Source: Vibrio nereis NBRC 15637 (GTDB lineage Bacteria > Pseudomonadota > Gammaproteobacteria > Enterobacterales > Vibrionaceae). Taken from it: a DNA stretch of 64,000 nt. Within the stretch, counting starts at the first letter, position 1. Every line of letters starts with the position of its first letter. Made by a program: the position numbers and the translations under genes. The stretch spans positions 1 to 64,000 of the forward strand of contig NZ_BCUD01000017.1 in the NCBI RefSeq assembly GCF_001591105.1. Reading direction: 5' to 3'. Positions 55,690 to 64,000 of this stretch are shown one piece after another. The notes beneath the pieces are model-generated. The model worked only from the letters and a program-made list of their open reading frames with translations. It ran no database searches and was not told the DNA's origin.

Positions 55690-56718
55690 TTACTTAACTG
55701 TCCAGCCGATGGTTTCGCCCGCGCGGATAGGGACGACAATATCGTTACCAAATGGCATGCTTTCTGCCACTGTCCATTCTTCTTTGCTTAGCGTGACGGT
55801 ATCTGAGTTACGAGGAACGCCATAGAAGTCAGGGCCATTATGGCTGGCAAATGCTTCTAGGTTCTCTAGCTTGCCTTCTAGCTCAAATACTTCTGCATAC
55901 AGTTCTAAGGCAGCATGCGCAGTGTAAGAGCCAGCACAACCACAAGCGGCTTCTTTCATGCCTTTTGCGTGTGGCGCAGAATCTGTACCAAGGAAGAACT
56001 TTTTGCTACCGCTCGTTGCCGCTTCAATCAGCGCTTTTTGGTGGGTGTTGCGCTTAAGAATCGGTAGGCAGTAGAAGTGAGGCTTGATACCGCCAACCAA
56101 CATGTGGTTGCGGTTGTAAAGCAAGTGGTGAGCGGTGATGGTTGCAGCCACGTTGTCGTTTGCGTTTTTAACGAAGTTCGCCGCATCTGCAGTTGTGATG
56201 TGCTCTAACACAATTTTCAGGTTTGGGAAGTCGTTAACGATTGGCGCGAGTACGTTATCTAGGAATTCTTTCTCGCGGTCAAAAATATCCACATCGTGCG
56301 TGGTGACTTCGCCGTGTACCAGTAGCAGCATGTCGACTTCTTGCATCGCTTCCAATACGTGGTAAATGTTTTTCGCTGAAGTAACACCTGAATCTGAGTT
56401 AGTGGTTGCACCCGCTGGGTAAAGCTTCGCTGCCACGACTTTGCCAGACGCTTTCGCTTTGCGAATTTCATCTGGTGTGGTGTTGTCTGTCAGGTAAAGC
56501 GCCATGAGTGGCTCAAATTGCTCTGAAGGCTTCTCTGCCATGATACGCTCGCGGTATGCCAGCGCCATTTCCGTAGTCGTTACAGGTGGGATTGTGTTCG
56601 GCATGATAAGCGCTCGTCCGTTGTAGCGGCTAATATCACGCACCGTATCCTTTAAAACGTCACCGTCGCGAAGATGAACATGCCAGTCGTCAGGACGTGT
56701 AATCGTAAGTGTTGTCAT
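55690..56718 (-). CDS. pyrC: Dihydroorotase
   Basis: Closes carbamoyl-aspartate to dihydroorotate in pyrimidine synthesis. The ATG at 56718 has GGGAGC upstream and gives 342 residues (E. coli: 348). Metal-site motifs: [13 protein letters not shown] (about 8-20), the carboxylated lysine in [12 protein letters not shown] (near 98), VHGEVT, LEHITT and the catalytic aspartate in [12 protein letters not shown] (near 250). This is the type II PyrC. A PurR-like box lies 60 bp upstream, as in E. coli pyrC. Confidence 0.97.
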   Translation of the reverse strand: MTTLTITRPDDWHVHLRDGDVLKDTVRDISRYNGRALIMPNTIPPVTTTEMALAYRERIMAEKPSEQFEPLMALYLTDNTTPDEIRKAKASGKVVAAKLYPAGATTNSDSGVTSAKNIYHVLEAMQEVDMLLLVHGEVTTHDVDIFDREKEFLDNVLAPIVNDFPNLKIVLEHITTADAANFVKNANDNVAATITAHHLLYNRNHMLVGGIKPHFYCLPILKRNTHQKALIEAATSGSKKFFLGTDSAPHAKGMKEAACGCAGSYTAHAALELYAEVFELEGKLENLEAFASHNGPDFYGVPRNSDTVTLSKEEWTVAESMPFGNDIVVPIRAGETIGWTVK

Positions 56719-56778
56719 TATTGCTCCCACCATAATTTGAGTTGTCTGATTGGAGCCTAAACAAAGCGATAACTGTTA

Positions 56779-56794
56779 AAGCAAACGCTTACGC
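56779..56794 (-). promoter_or_regulatory. PurR-like operator upstream of pyrC
   Basis: AAGCAAACGCTTACGC agrees with the PurR consensus ACGCAAACGTTTTCGT at 12 of 16 positions, including the central CAAACG. In E. coli PurR represses pyrC, so position and sequence support the call. Confidence 0.55.
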
Positions 56795-56890
56795 TTAGGC
56801 GACAGGATGATAGAGCAAAGCGAGCGCTATTTCACCCCTTTTTTCCAAGCACACATGTAGTGGGGGGAAACGAGCGGGTGAACGGCGAGG

Positions 56891-57049
56891 TTATTTCATG
56901 GTCAACCATAGCGCGTGAATACTGCCAGGCAGGAAGAAAATCAACGTTAAAATAAGGTTGATAATGAAATCTTTGCCGAGGCCACGGTCGATAAATACCG
57001 CGACAGGGGGCAAAAAGATACATAGCAGTATCATGACGAGTTTATTCAT
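56891..57049 (-). CDS. yqaE: YqaE/Pmp3-family membrane protein
   Basis: A 52-residue protein with two membrane helices: MNKLVMILLCIFLPPVAVFI and IINLILTLIFFLPGSIHALW. LPPVAVFIDRG and LILTLIFFLPGSIHALW are the Pmp3/YqaE family pattern, and the length equals that of E. coli YqaE. The ATG at 57049 has an excellent AAGGAG site; the longer open frame to 57097 lacks one. Members are small stress-linked membrane proteins that affect membrane potential in yeast; the bacterial role is not defined. Confidence 0.88.
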   Translation of the reverse strand: MNKLVMILLCIFLPPVAVFIDRGLGKDFIINLILTLIFFLPGSIHALWLTMK

Positions 57050-57296
57050 GGGGTTCTCCTTACAACTTGATCGTAGTATGGCGGTGAACCATGTCATGTT
57101 GATGACGATCCACTCACGAGTTTTGATTCAACGTTCTTTTTATTAAAGCAGAAAGTTTATGAATTTCTGCTATTTACCGAGAGAGTTATCAAAAGTGGAA
57201 CAGCGCTCTTATTGTGGTCGCAGTATTCGCTGGTTCAAGACAACAAAAGTGATTTGCGTATAATAAGACCACAATAACGAATACTTAGGATTAGTA

Positions 57297-59114
57297 ATGT
57301 CAGCACCCACTCTCTCTCAAATCAATGTCTTTCCTGTTAAATCGGTCGGCGGTATTGCGCTGTCGTCTGCTTGGGTTGAAAAGCAAGGGCTTACTTTTGA
57401 CCGCCGATTTATGTTGGCTCTTGCCGATGGCTCGATGGTAACCGCCAGAAAATACCCGCAAATGGTGACGGTTAACTCTAGTCTGACTGCGGATGGATTG
57501 ATTTTTAGTGCACAGGGGAAAACACCGCTACGTATTCGTTATCACGATTTCAAAATGCAGGAAGCACCCGCGCAAGTGTGGAAAGACTCTTTCACTGCCT
57601 ACACAACAACTGATGAAGCCGATGATTGGTTCAGCGAAGTATTAGGGCAACGAGTCGAGCTTCTTTATTGTGGTGAGCAGTCTAACCGTGTACGAGAAAA
57701 GCTAGGACACAATGTAAGCTTTGCGGATGGTTACCCGTTACTCGTCATCAGCGAAGCTTCGTTGGAAGAGCTGAATCGTCGCAGCCCAGAAAAACACTCA
57801 ATGGATCAGTTTAGAACCAATTTGGTGGTGTCTGGTACAGAGCCGTTTGGCGAAGATGGCTGGAAGCGTATTCGTATTGGTGAAGTTGAATTTGAGGCGG
57901 TGAAACCTTGTGAACGTTGTGTGATGACAACAGTAGACGTTGAGAAAGGCGCTTTCCGCACCAGCAAAGAGCCACTGAATACCTTGTCGCAATTCCGAGC
58001 CAATGAACGTGGCGGCGTGTTTTTTGGGCATAACCTTGTGGCTAGAAACGAGGGTATGATCCGTCAAGGTGATGTCGTCGAAGTGTTGGAGCGTAAAGAG
58101 AAAGAATCCTACCCAGATAACTCGCCAGAAAAGCTGGTCATGACATGTGTGGAACGCGAAGAAATTGCACGCGACTTTGTTACCTTTTGGCTAGAGCCTC
58201 AGCACGGTGATACACCAAACTATCTCCCAGGTCAGCACTTGCCCATTACGATTGAAATGAACGGCGAAACGGTAGGGCGTCGTTATACCTTATCCTCCAG
58301 TCCTTCTCGTCCGGGGCGTTTGGCGATATCGGTGAAGCGAATTGATGGTGGTCGCGTGTCGAATTGGCTGGTGGATAACCTAAAAGTAGGCAGTACGCTT
58401 AGCTGTGAACAACCTGATGGCAGCTTCCACCTAGATGAGCGCCTCGAGAAACCGTTACTGCTTCTGTCGGCGGGGAGTGGTGTCACGCCAATGATGTCGA
58501 TGCTCCGTTATTTGTCTGATCACGACCAAATTCAAGATGTGGTGTTTTATCACCAATGTCGAAGTGTGGAAGACATCCCGTGTAAGGAAGAACTGGATGC
58601 ATTGAAGCGTAAGCATGATGGCCTGACTGTCTTAATATCGTTGTCTCAGGCACCGCTGGATTGGTTTGGTCTGAAAGGGCGCTTATCGCTCGCACATATC
58701 AAACAGATCCGAGATGTAGAGCAGCGCCAAGTGTTTGTTTGCGGGCCGGATGGATTCATGCAAAAAGCGAAGAATTTGCTGCTTAAAAAAGGGCTGCCTG
58801 AGGATTGTTATCACCAAGAAGCATTTGGTGTTGGTACTATCAGCCAGCAGCCGCTTAAGCAAGTAACGATTAGCGTGAATGGTCATCTCTTTACTGGCGA
58901 TAACCAGAAAACCTTGCTGGATCAAGCGGAAGATGCCGGGGCGCCCATCGCCAATAGTTGCCGAGCGGGGCTATGTGGAGCCTGTAAAGTGACGGTCGAA
59001 TCAGGAAAAGTGCACCAGCCAGACGTACCAGCTTTGCAAGAACATGAACGTAATATGGGCGTAGTACTGGCGTGCTGCTGCGTACCAGAAACCGATATCG
59101 AAGTTGTGAACTAA
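57297..59114 (+). CDS. MOSC - flavin reductase - 2Fe-2S ferredoxin fusion protein
   Basis: A 605-residue cytoplasmic three-part redox protein. Residues 1-110 are a MOSC N-terminal barrel; about 120-265 form the MOSC domain with CERC at 205-208, which binds molybdenum cofactor in YcbX/mARC proteins. About 285-500 form a ferredoxin-NADP reductase-type module with FAD motif RRYTLSS (328-334) and NAD(P) motif SAGSGVTPM (391-399). About 520-605 form a plant-type 2Fe-2S ferredoxin with CRAGLCGAC and a later cysteine cluster. E. coli YcbX lacks the built-in reductase and uses CysJ. This form should carry NAD(P)H electrons to the Mo site by itself, probably to reduce N-hydroxylated bases; that is inferred. 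A TATAAT lies at 57259. Confidence 0.9.
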   Translation: MSAPTLSQINVFPVKSVGGIALSSAWVEKQGLTFDRRFMLALADGSMVTARKYPQMVTVNSSLTADGLIFSAQGKTPLRIRYHDFKMQEAPAQVWKDSFTAYTTTDEADDWFSEVLGQRVELLYCGEQSNRVREKLGHNVSFADGYPLLVISEASLEELNRRSPEKHSMDQFRTNLVVSGTEPFGEDGWKRIRIGEVEFEAVKPCERCVMTTVDVEKGAFRTSKEPLNTLSQFRANERGGVFFGHNLVARNEGMIRQGDVVEVLERKEKESYPDNSPEKLVMTCVEREEIARDFVTFWLEPQHGDTPNYLPGQHLPITIEMNGETVGRRYTLSSSPSRPGRLAISVKRIDGGRVSNWLVDNLKVGSTLSCEQPDGSFHLDERLEKPLLLLSAGSGVTPMMSMLRYLSDHDQIQDVVFYHQCRSVEDIPCKEELDALKRKHDGLTVLISLSQAPLDWFGLKGRLSLAHIKQIRDVEQRQVFVCGPDGFMQKAKNLLLKKGLPEDCYHQEAFGVGTISQQPLKQVTISVNGHLFTGDNQKTLLDQAEDAGAPIANSCRAGLCGACKVTVESGKVHQPDVPALQEHERNMGVVLACCCVPETDIEVVN

Positions 59115-59125
59115 CCGGATCAAGA

Positions 59126-59152
59126 CAGCCCTGATTGGTTCAGGGCTGTTTT
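59126..59152 (+). terminator. Terminator after the MOSC fusion gene
   Basis: CAGCCCTG (59126-59133) and CAGGGCTG (59141-59148) pair around ATTGGTT and are followed by TTTT. Confidence 0.85.
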
Positions 59153-59182
59153 GCTCATGTGACTTGTAACTGAGTATATTCG

Positions 59183-60082
59183 CTAAATTTGTTCGAAGCT
59201 CTGGACAGGCGGAAGCGGCTTTTTAGCCAATTTAACCTGTGACAAAACGACACCGCTGATCACCATCGCGCCGCCAATAAGGTGGAAGCTATGGATCGTC
59301 TCACCGAGTAGAAGTGCAGCAAGGGTAATGGCGACCACTGGTATTAGGTTCATAAACATGGCGCTTGAGTCTGCGCCGATCAAATCAATCGCTTTTACCC
59401 ACATCCAAGGCGCGGCCACGGAAGCCGCAAGGCCAGCATACGCAATAAGTGGTAAGGATGGAGATGTCGGTGCCAGTTGCTCGCTGGACAACCACAACGG
59501 TACAAGCATTATCACAGCCAGTAGCCCTTGGGTATAAACTAAGGTCCAGTTAGAGAGCGGCATTTTCCAGCGTTTGAGTAGGACGCAGTAAGCGGCGTAG
59601 CAAACAGAAGTGATGACCATGATGCCGTCGCCGACAGCGATGCTGCTATGTAAGAAGAAGGTAATATCCCCTCTGCCAAGCATAAAGGCCAACCCAAATA
59701 GTGCGATGATCCCACCCACAATGCTATTGAATGTGATTGGCTTACCTAAGATGGGCCTGCTCATGAATACACTTAGCAGTGGTACCAAAGAGGTAATTAA
59801 TGCCATGTTGGAGGCACTGGTCGTTAAGCCGGCGTAGTAACCGAGAGACTGGTTCAACACCATCCCCAGCAACGCCAAACAGCCAAGTTTGGATAAGTAA
59901 GGTTTAATGACTTGCCATTGCTTAATGACGGTAGGCAAACAGAAAGGTGTTAGAACCAATACGGCCAATAGCCAACGATAAAAGCTCATTGCACTGGGCT
60001 CGATTGCCTCTGAAGCCATCTTATTGATAATAGTATTTCCACCCCAAATGCAGACGGTAAGAAAAGGCAGTAGGTAAACCAT
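59183..60082 (-). CDS. EamA-type DMT transporter
   Basis: A 299-residue inner-membrane protein with two EamA repeats and about ten helices (first repeat about 4-135 with VCIWGGNTIINKMA and FYRWLLAVLVL; second about 150-285 with GDGIMVITSVCYAAYCVLLKRW and LIPVVAITLAALLLGETIH). Members export amino acids or other metabolites. It is divergent from the AraC-family gene at 60183, which is its probable regulator. Confidence 0.88.
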   Translation of the reverse strand: MVYLLPFLTVCIWGGNTIINKMASEAIEPSAMSFYRWLLAVLVLTPFCLPTVIKQWQVIKPYLSKLGCLALLGMVLNQSLGYYAGLTTSASNMALITSLVPLLSVFMSRPILGKPITFNSIVGGIIALFGLAFMLGRGDITFFLHSSIAVGDGIMVITSVCYAAYCVLLKRWKMPLSNWTLVYTQGLLAVIMLVPLWLSSEQLAPTSPSLPLIAYAGLAASVAAPWMWVKAIDLIGADSSAMFMNLIPVVAITLAALLLGETIHSFHLIGGAMVISGVVLSQVKLAKKPLPPVQSFEQI

Positions 60083-60182
60083 GTGAGTTCCATCGCGATA
60101 TTAGTAGTAGAGAGTAGTGTGACAGGTCGTTATAATTACAAGTATCTCTAAAGCGACATTGCAAGCGACAGGAAGACAAAAG

Positions 60183-60971
60183 TTGAGAAAGTCCGCGAAA
60201 CACCTTCACCCTTCGTTATCAATTGATAAAGCACCATCAGATGTATTTATGAATTTCGAAGCGTTTCTGTCTAATACGGAAACTCGAATGCACAGCCACC
60301 CTTGGGGTCAGGTGCAATTAATCAGTGGTGGAATTTTGGAAATGGAAGCGGAAGATACGCGCTTTCTCGCGCCACCTCATTTGGCCATTTGGGTGCCAGC
60401 GGGTGTCAGGCATACCAGCTTTAACCGTAAACCGCTCTCGTATTGTTCGCTTAACATCGCGCAAGAGCTAACGCAAAATTTCCCAGATTGCACCAGCCTT
60501 ATCAAGATCACCCCGATTGTCTCGGCGATTGTTGATGATTTTCGCCAGCGCGGCATTAATGTGGCGGAATCACAACAAGATAAACGCTTGGTGCAGGTAC
60601 TTTTGGATCAGTTGGCTACTCGCGATACTCAGCACCATTTTCTTCCATCAACGGACCATAAATATCTCGCCAAAATACTCGCAGCGGTGGAAGAAAACCC
60701 AATTGATAATACCAGCTTGTCGGAGTGGGCGGAGCGTGTGCACACTACAGAGAGAACGTTAGCGCGCCACTGTCAATCAGAGCTAGGGATGAGTTTTACC
60801 GAGTGGAGGCTGAGAGTCCGCTATCTGTACTCGATGGATTTATTGCGTCAGGGGCAATCGGTAAAAGAAGTGGGACTGACGCTGGGTTATAACCAAGCCA
60901 GCCCGTTTATCGCGATGTTTAAAAAATACTCCGGGCAGACCCCGGAGCAATATAAGAACAAATTACTTTAG
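60183..60971 (+). CDS. AraC-family regulator with cupin sensor
   Basis: A 262-residue regulator. A TTG start at 60183 is chosen because AGGAAG lies seven bases upstream; another TTG at 60159 has no such site. An N-terminal cupin-like domain (about 15-100, RMHSHPWGQVQLISGG and HLAIWVPAGVRHTSF) is followed by two helix-turn-helix motifs at the C-terminus (about 165-260, SLSEWAERVHTTERTLARHC and SVKEVGLTLGYNQASPFIAMFKKYSG). It probably controls the divergent DMT exporter in response to a small ligand. Its 3' end overlaps the convergent peptidase gene by 9 bases. Confidence 0.85.
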   Translation: MRKSAKHLHPSLSIDKAPSDVFMNFEAFLSNTETRMHSHPWGQVQLISGGILEMEAEDTRFLAPPHLAIWVPAGVRHTSFNRKPLSYCSLNIAQELTQNFPDCTSLIKITPIVSAIVDDFRQRGINVAESQQDKRLVQVLLDQLATRDTQHHFLPSTDHKYLAKILAAVEENPIDNTSLSEWAERVHTTERTLARHCQSELGMSFTEWRLRVRYLYSMDLLRQGQSVKEVGLTLGYNQASPFIAMFKKYSGQTPEQYKNKLL

Positions 60972-61883
60972 TTGCTTTAGCACGTAGTCTAACGCGCCGA
61001 CAACCGCCGCGACTTGAGCATCGTTACACTCTTTATCGGTCACTTTCGGGCTGTCAGGGTAAACCTCAGTTGTGGTGCCATATTGGCAGTTTGTTACTCC
61101 GCCACATAAGCCAAGTTTCACCATAGGATAGTTGACAACGCCTTGCTGAGTCACAGGCGAGCCAATAATCTCATTGTTCTCATCGGCTGGTGCAATGTGA
61201 GTGACTTTCGCGACAGACTCAATTACGGCAGCCTGGAACTCTGGCTGAGGGTTTTCTGTATCGCCAACGGTATAGAAGCCGTCAGGAATCGTCCCCGCGA
61301 CGTACTCAATGCCATCACGCGCCGCTAAAGCTGGGCGAAACTCTGATTCATCCGTATCTGTGGTTTCATGTAAGTCGATATGAACGAGGATCTCTTCATT
61401 GATCGACTCGACTAAGCTTATTAAGTTAGCCGACTCTTCTGCTGGGCTATCTGCATAGAATGAGCGGTTCGGGTCAATCGCCAACGGGTTCCAGCGGTTG
61501 ATCGTTTCATAACCCCACGGGCTAACACACGGAGCGATAACGATATTAAAGTGTTGGCTATAGCTCGCCATGTGCTCTTGTGCAAATTGTAATGCTCCGT
61601 GAACTCCACTGGTTTCATAACCATGGACTCCGCCCGTTACAAGCACGACAGATTTCGAGGCATCCCAGTTTTTGCTCTTGATGCAGAATAAAGGATAGCG
61701 CTCTTCGTCATAAGAAAGTGCGCCATACTGTTCAACGTCAAAGTGTTCTGCTAGGGCGTGAATCTTAGGGAGGACTTCCTGCTTGTATTCGCGTTTAATG
61801 GTGGTTTGATCGCGCCACGCCATACGTTCAGAGTCACCCCATTTTGTTCCAGGCGTACCGATTGGGTAAGAATTCTGCATCAT
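60963..61883 (-). CDS. M14-family zinc carboxypeptidase-like protein
   Basis: A 306-residue cytoplasmic protein from the ATG at 61883 (AAAGG just upstream); the open frame extends to 61943. Zinc ligands: the HxxE pair in VTGGVHGYETSG (near 80-91) and the later histidine in HIDLHETTD (near 170). NRWNPLAIDPNRSF matches the M14 arginine region. No signal peptide is present. This resembles the succinylglutamate desuccinylase/aspartoacylase or M14-like group; the substrate is not clear. The FrnE-like gene lies 87 bp upstream on the same strand. Confidence 0.82.
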   Translation of the reverse strand: MMQNSYPIGTPGTKWGDSERMAWRDQTTIKREYKQEVLPKIHALAEHFDVEQYGALSYDEERYPLFCIKSKNWDASKSVVLVTGGVHGYETSGVHGALQFAQEHMASYSQHFNIVIAPCVSPWGYETINRWNPLAIDPNRSFYADSPAEESANLISLVESINEEILVHIDLHETTDTDESEFRPALAARDGIEYVAGTIPDGFYTVGDTENPQPEFQAAVIESVAKVTHIAPADENNEIIGSPVTQQGVVNYPMVKLGLCGGVTNCQYGTTTEVYPDSPKVTDKECNDAQVAAVVGALDYVLKQLK

Positions 61884-61970
61884 TTTGCCTTTATTGTTAT
61901 CGGAAATGAGTAACAGGATAGAGGCCGATTGGCATAGACGCAATCCATCTCTCAGAGATGTTTATCCAAT

Positions 61971-62618
61971 CTAATGCGTATTCAGCGTAATTTGCTCTAG
62001 CGCTGAAATGAGCAAGTCAGGTGTTTGAGCACCAGAGATCAGATGTTTCTGATTAATGATGATGGCGGGTACAGCATGAATGCCTGCTTCTAACCATTGG
62101 TGTTCGGTGTGAGCGACAGTCCCTGCCCAGCTTTGATCGGTTATCACCATCTTCGCGACCTCTGGGTCTAAGCCAACAGCAGTGGCGCATTCAATCAACT
62201 GTTCATCATCGCTGATATCTTTTTGTTCACTGAAATAGGCACGAAACAGCGCCATTTGCAGTTCAAATTGCTTACCTTCACTGGAAGACCACATCAACAG
62301 TTGGTGCGCTTTACGCGTGTTATAGATCCTCATGTCATCAAAAAAGTGAAACAAAAAGCCAGCCTCTTCACCCAATTTGGTTAGGTTTTCCCTCGCAGAA
62401 ATGCTCTCTTCTAATGTCGAACCGTACTTTTCTTGTAAGTGCTCACGCAGGTTTTGTCCTGCGGGGCCCATGGCTGGGTTGAGCTCAAAAGGGTGCCAAT
62501 GAATATCGGCATCGATTTTGTCTGCAAGTGTCGCCAATGCTAGCTCTAGCCGTTGGTAGCCAATAATGCACCAAGGGCATACAACATCAGAGACAATATC
62601 AATTCGAACCTTTTTCAT
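61971..62618 (-). CDS. FrnE-like DsbA-family oxidoreductase
   Basis: A 215-residue cytoplasmic thioredoxin-fold protein. The ATG at 62618 has a GGAGGG site; upstream codons of the open frame (to 62687) have none. The active site CPWC lies in DIVSDVVCPWCIIGY near residue 14, and the cis-proline region is GIHAVPAIIINQK near 180. The whole length fits DSBA-like PF01323 proteins (FrnE, 2-hydroxychromene isomerase relatives). No signal peptide, so it acts in the cytoplasm, perhaps as a disulfide isomerase or glutathione-related enzyme. Confidence 0.87.
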   Translation of the reverse strand: MKKVRIDIVSDVVCPWCIIGYQRLELALATLADKIDADIHWHPFELNPAMGPAGQNLREHLQEKYGSTLEESISARENLTKLGEEAGFLFHFFDDMRIYNTRKAHQLLMWSSSEGKQFELQMALFRAYFSEQKDISDDEQLIECATAVGLDPEVAKMVITDQSWAGTVAHTEHQWLEAGIHAVPAIIINQKHLISGAQTPDLLISALEQITLNTH

Positions 62619-62826
62619 GCTCCCTCCTATGGACTCTTCACCCTGAGTATAGCGTGGTGGTGGATAGGAGTTTATCACTCGGCTCATGAAATCTACATGT
62701 CTACGCCTGAACGCTACTACGCAAAAAGTGCAGATAAGGGGGAACAGTTATATCAATAGTCTTTGCTAAGATAACTGGCAGGTTAGGGCTACTGTGGTAG
62801 CGATAAGAATAAAAAGAGAAATGGTG

Positions 62827-64000
62827 ATGTATACCTCTTACACAACAGACGTGGTTTTACATGCTTTTGATTGGCCTTATGCACTGATTGCATCAAGGGC
62901 TGAAGAGATAGTACAGGCTGGATACAAATACGTTCTTGTGTCTCCTCCTATGAAGTCAAAAAAAAGCGAATCAGGGACTCAATGGTGGCAGCGTTACCAA
63001 CCACAAGATTACCGGGTTATCGACAATCAACTTGGCAATACAGCAGACTTTAAGCGGATGATAGCAGCGCTTAAGGCAAGTGGTGTGGGCGTTTATGTCG
63101 ATGTGGTTTTCAACCATATGGCGAATGAGTCGTCCATCCGCCGTGATTTGCAATACCCAAGCGGTGACGATCTAACGTTATACAAAACGAACCAAGAGTA
63201 TTTTGAGCAGCAGAAGCTGTTTGGTGATCTAACAGAGCCGCTTTTTGATCACGATGACTTTGTGGAAGCCTTTGGCATTAAAGATTGGCAGGATAAATGG
63301 CAAGTGCAAAATGGGCGGATTACCGGTGGGCCAAGCGATCCTGGGTTGCCCACGCTGCGGGTATGTGACCACGTTGTGGAGCAACAAAGTAGCTACCTTA
63401 AAGCTCTAAAACAGCTGGGTGTTAAAGGCTTCCGTATTGACGCCGCGAAACACATGACGCTTGAGCACTTGCAGCTTGTTTGGACTCCGGAAATTTGCCA
63501 AGATGTGCATATCTTTGGTGAAATTATTACCAATGGCGGCGCGAATAAGCCGGAATATGATCTCTTTCTAGAGCCATTTTTGGCACATACTAAGTTTGGC
63601 GCTTATGATTTCCCACTGTTCCAGGTGACTTTCGACGCTTTGCAGCCTGGTGGAAGCCTGAAAGAGCTGGTGGACCCGCACTGCTTTGGGCAAGCATTAT
63701 CACAGCAGCGAGCTATTACGTTTGCAATTACACACGATATTCCAAACAACGATGTGTTCTCTAATCTGGTGCTGGATGAAGATCTAGAGTGGCTGGCGTA
63801 CAGCTATATCCTAGGCCGCGATGGTGGCGTGCCGTTGATCTATTCAGATTTAGATACCAGTGGCATTAAAAACAAACAGGGCTTACCACGTTGGCAAGGG
63901 GCTTGGAATGACCCAAAAATGGTCGCTGCTATTGGTTTTCATAATCAGGTACACGGACTTGCGATGAAAATCGTCGAAGCATCGGAAGATTTGTTGGTCT
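62827..64000 (+). CDS. GH13 alpha-amylase, 3' end beyond the window
   Basis: An open frame from the ATG at 62827 (AAGAG about nine bases upstream; another ATG lies at 62821) that runs to the window edge without a stop, 391 codons visible. GH13 motifs in order: DVVFNHMAN (about 97-105), the nucleophile aspartate in GFRIDAAKHM, the acid glutamate in IFGEIITNG and the stabiliser aspartate in ITHDIPNND. There is no signal peptide, so a cytoplasmic amylase acting on imported maltodextrins or glycogen is likely. It complements glgX and mal genes in the same window, though it lies far from them. Confidence 0.9.
   Translation, partial: MYTSYTTDVVLHAFDWPYALIASRAEEIVQAGYKYVLVSPPMKSKKSESGTQWWQRYQPQDYRVIDNQLGNTADFKRMIAALKASGVGVYVDVVFNHMANESSIRRDLQYPSGDDLTLYKTNQEYFEQQKLFGDLTEPLFDHDDFVEAFGIKDWQDKWQVQNGRITGGPSDPGLPTLRVCDHVVEQQSSYLKALKQLGVKGFRIDAAKHMTLEHLQLVWTPEICQDVHIFGEIITNGGANKPEYDLFLEPFLAHTKFGAYDFPLFQVTFDALQPGGSLKELVDPHCFGQALSQQRAITFAITHDIPNNDVFSNLVLDEDLEWLAYSYILGRDGGVPLIYSDLDTSGIKNKQGLPRWQGAWNDPKMVAAIGFHNQVHGLAMKIVEASEDLLV

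Noticed and set aside
62553..62759. 68-codon plus-strand frame upstream of the amylase
   Set aside because: It mostly overlaps the start of the FrnE-like gene on the other strand, and no family or good start is visible.

Overview
The window looks like a piece of a Vibrio genome, most likely the second chromosome. The reasons are: a sialic acid cluster with a TRAP transporter (siaPQM) and an RpiR-type NanR; a maltose regulon split into lamB-malM, malK and malEFG with MalT boxes; a long-form GAPDH; a Bat (VWA/MoxR) operon whose TPR gene carries a TGCTGT-type hexamer tract as in V. cholerae VCA0171; pyrC beside these genes; a CsrB RNA; and an ATACCAATC-ended short repeat element. No rRNA, tRNA, CRISPR array, integron or insertion sequence was found. 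The species is not fixed by what I can see.

Layout. 1-2000: start of an unknown minus-strand gene, a divergent LysR regulator, and a hypothetical protein with a nuclease-like C-terminus. 2100-11100: sialic acid catabolism, with nanE-nanK-nagA on the minus strand facing siaPQM-nanA-nanR on the plus strand across a shared operator region, then nanM. Imported Neu5Ac goes SiaPQM -> NanA -> ManNAc -> NanK -> NanE -> GlcNAc-6-P -> NagA. 11100-22000: maltodextrin use (glgX, lamB, malM, malK, malE, malF, malG), then a probable MicX-type small RNA in the malG 3' region. A cytoplasmic GH13 amylase begins at the far right end.

22300-36000: a beta-barrel outer membrane protein, an SgrR-like regulator, thioesterase, lipoprotein hydrolase, long GAPDH with an FNR-like palindrome upstream, dCMP deaminase, csrB with a VarA/UvrY box, mgtE, a YjeH-like exporter, and a three-gene periplasmic c-type cytochrome operon (haem-binding EB_dh protein, NrfB-like pentahaem, tetrahaem). 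36100-43800: tandem Lrp and LysR regulators, a LysE exporter, Gfo/Idh/MocA oxidoreductase, OsmC protein, a MITE-like element, YddG exporter, L,D-transpeptidase and a two-GAF GGDEF protein.

43800-51000: moxR-DUF58-DUF4381-batA-batBC-batD with a 108-bp perfect hexamer repeat. 51200-64000: a chemoreceptor, a membrane-anchored coiled-coil protein with a GIY-YIG-like (MUG113/T5orf172) tail, pyrC with a PurR-like box, a YqaE protein, a MOSC-reductase-ferredoxin fusion, a DMT exporter and its divergent AraC regulator, an M14-type peptidase, a FrnE-like DsbA protein, and the amylase. Several small genes under 60 codons (at 43826, 55507, 56891) were found by reading the sequence directly, and many starts were moved to fit ribosome binding sites.
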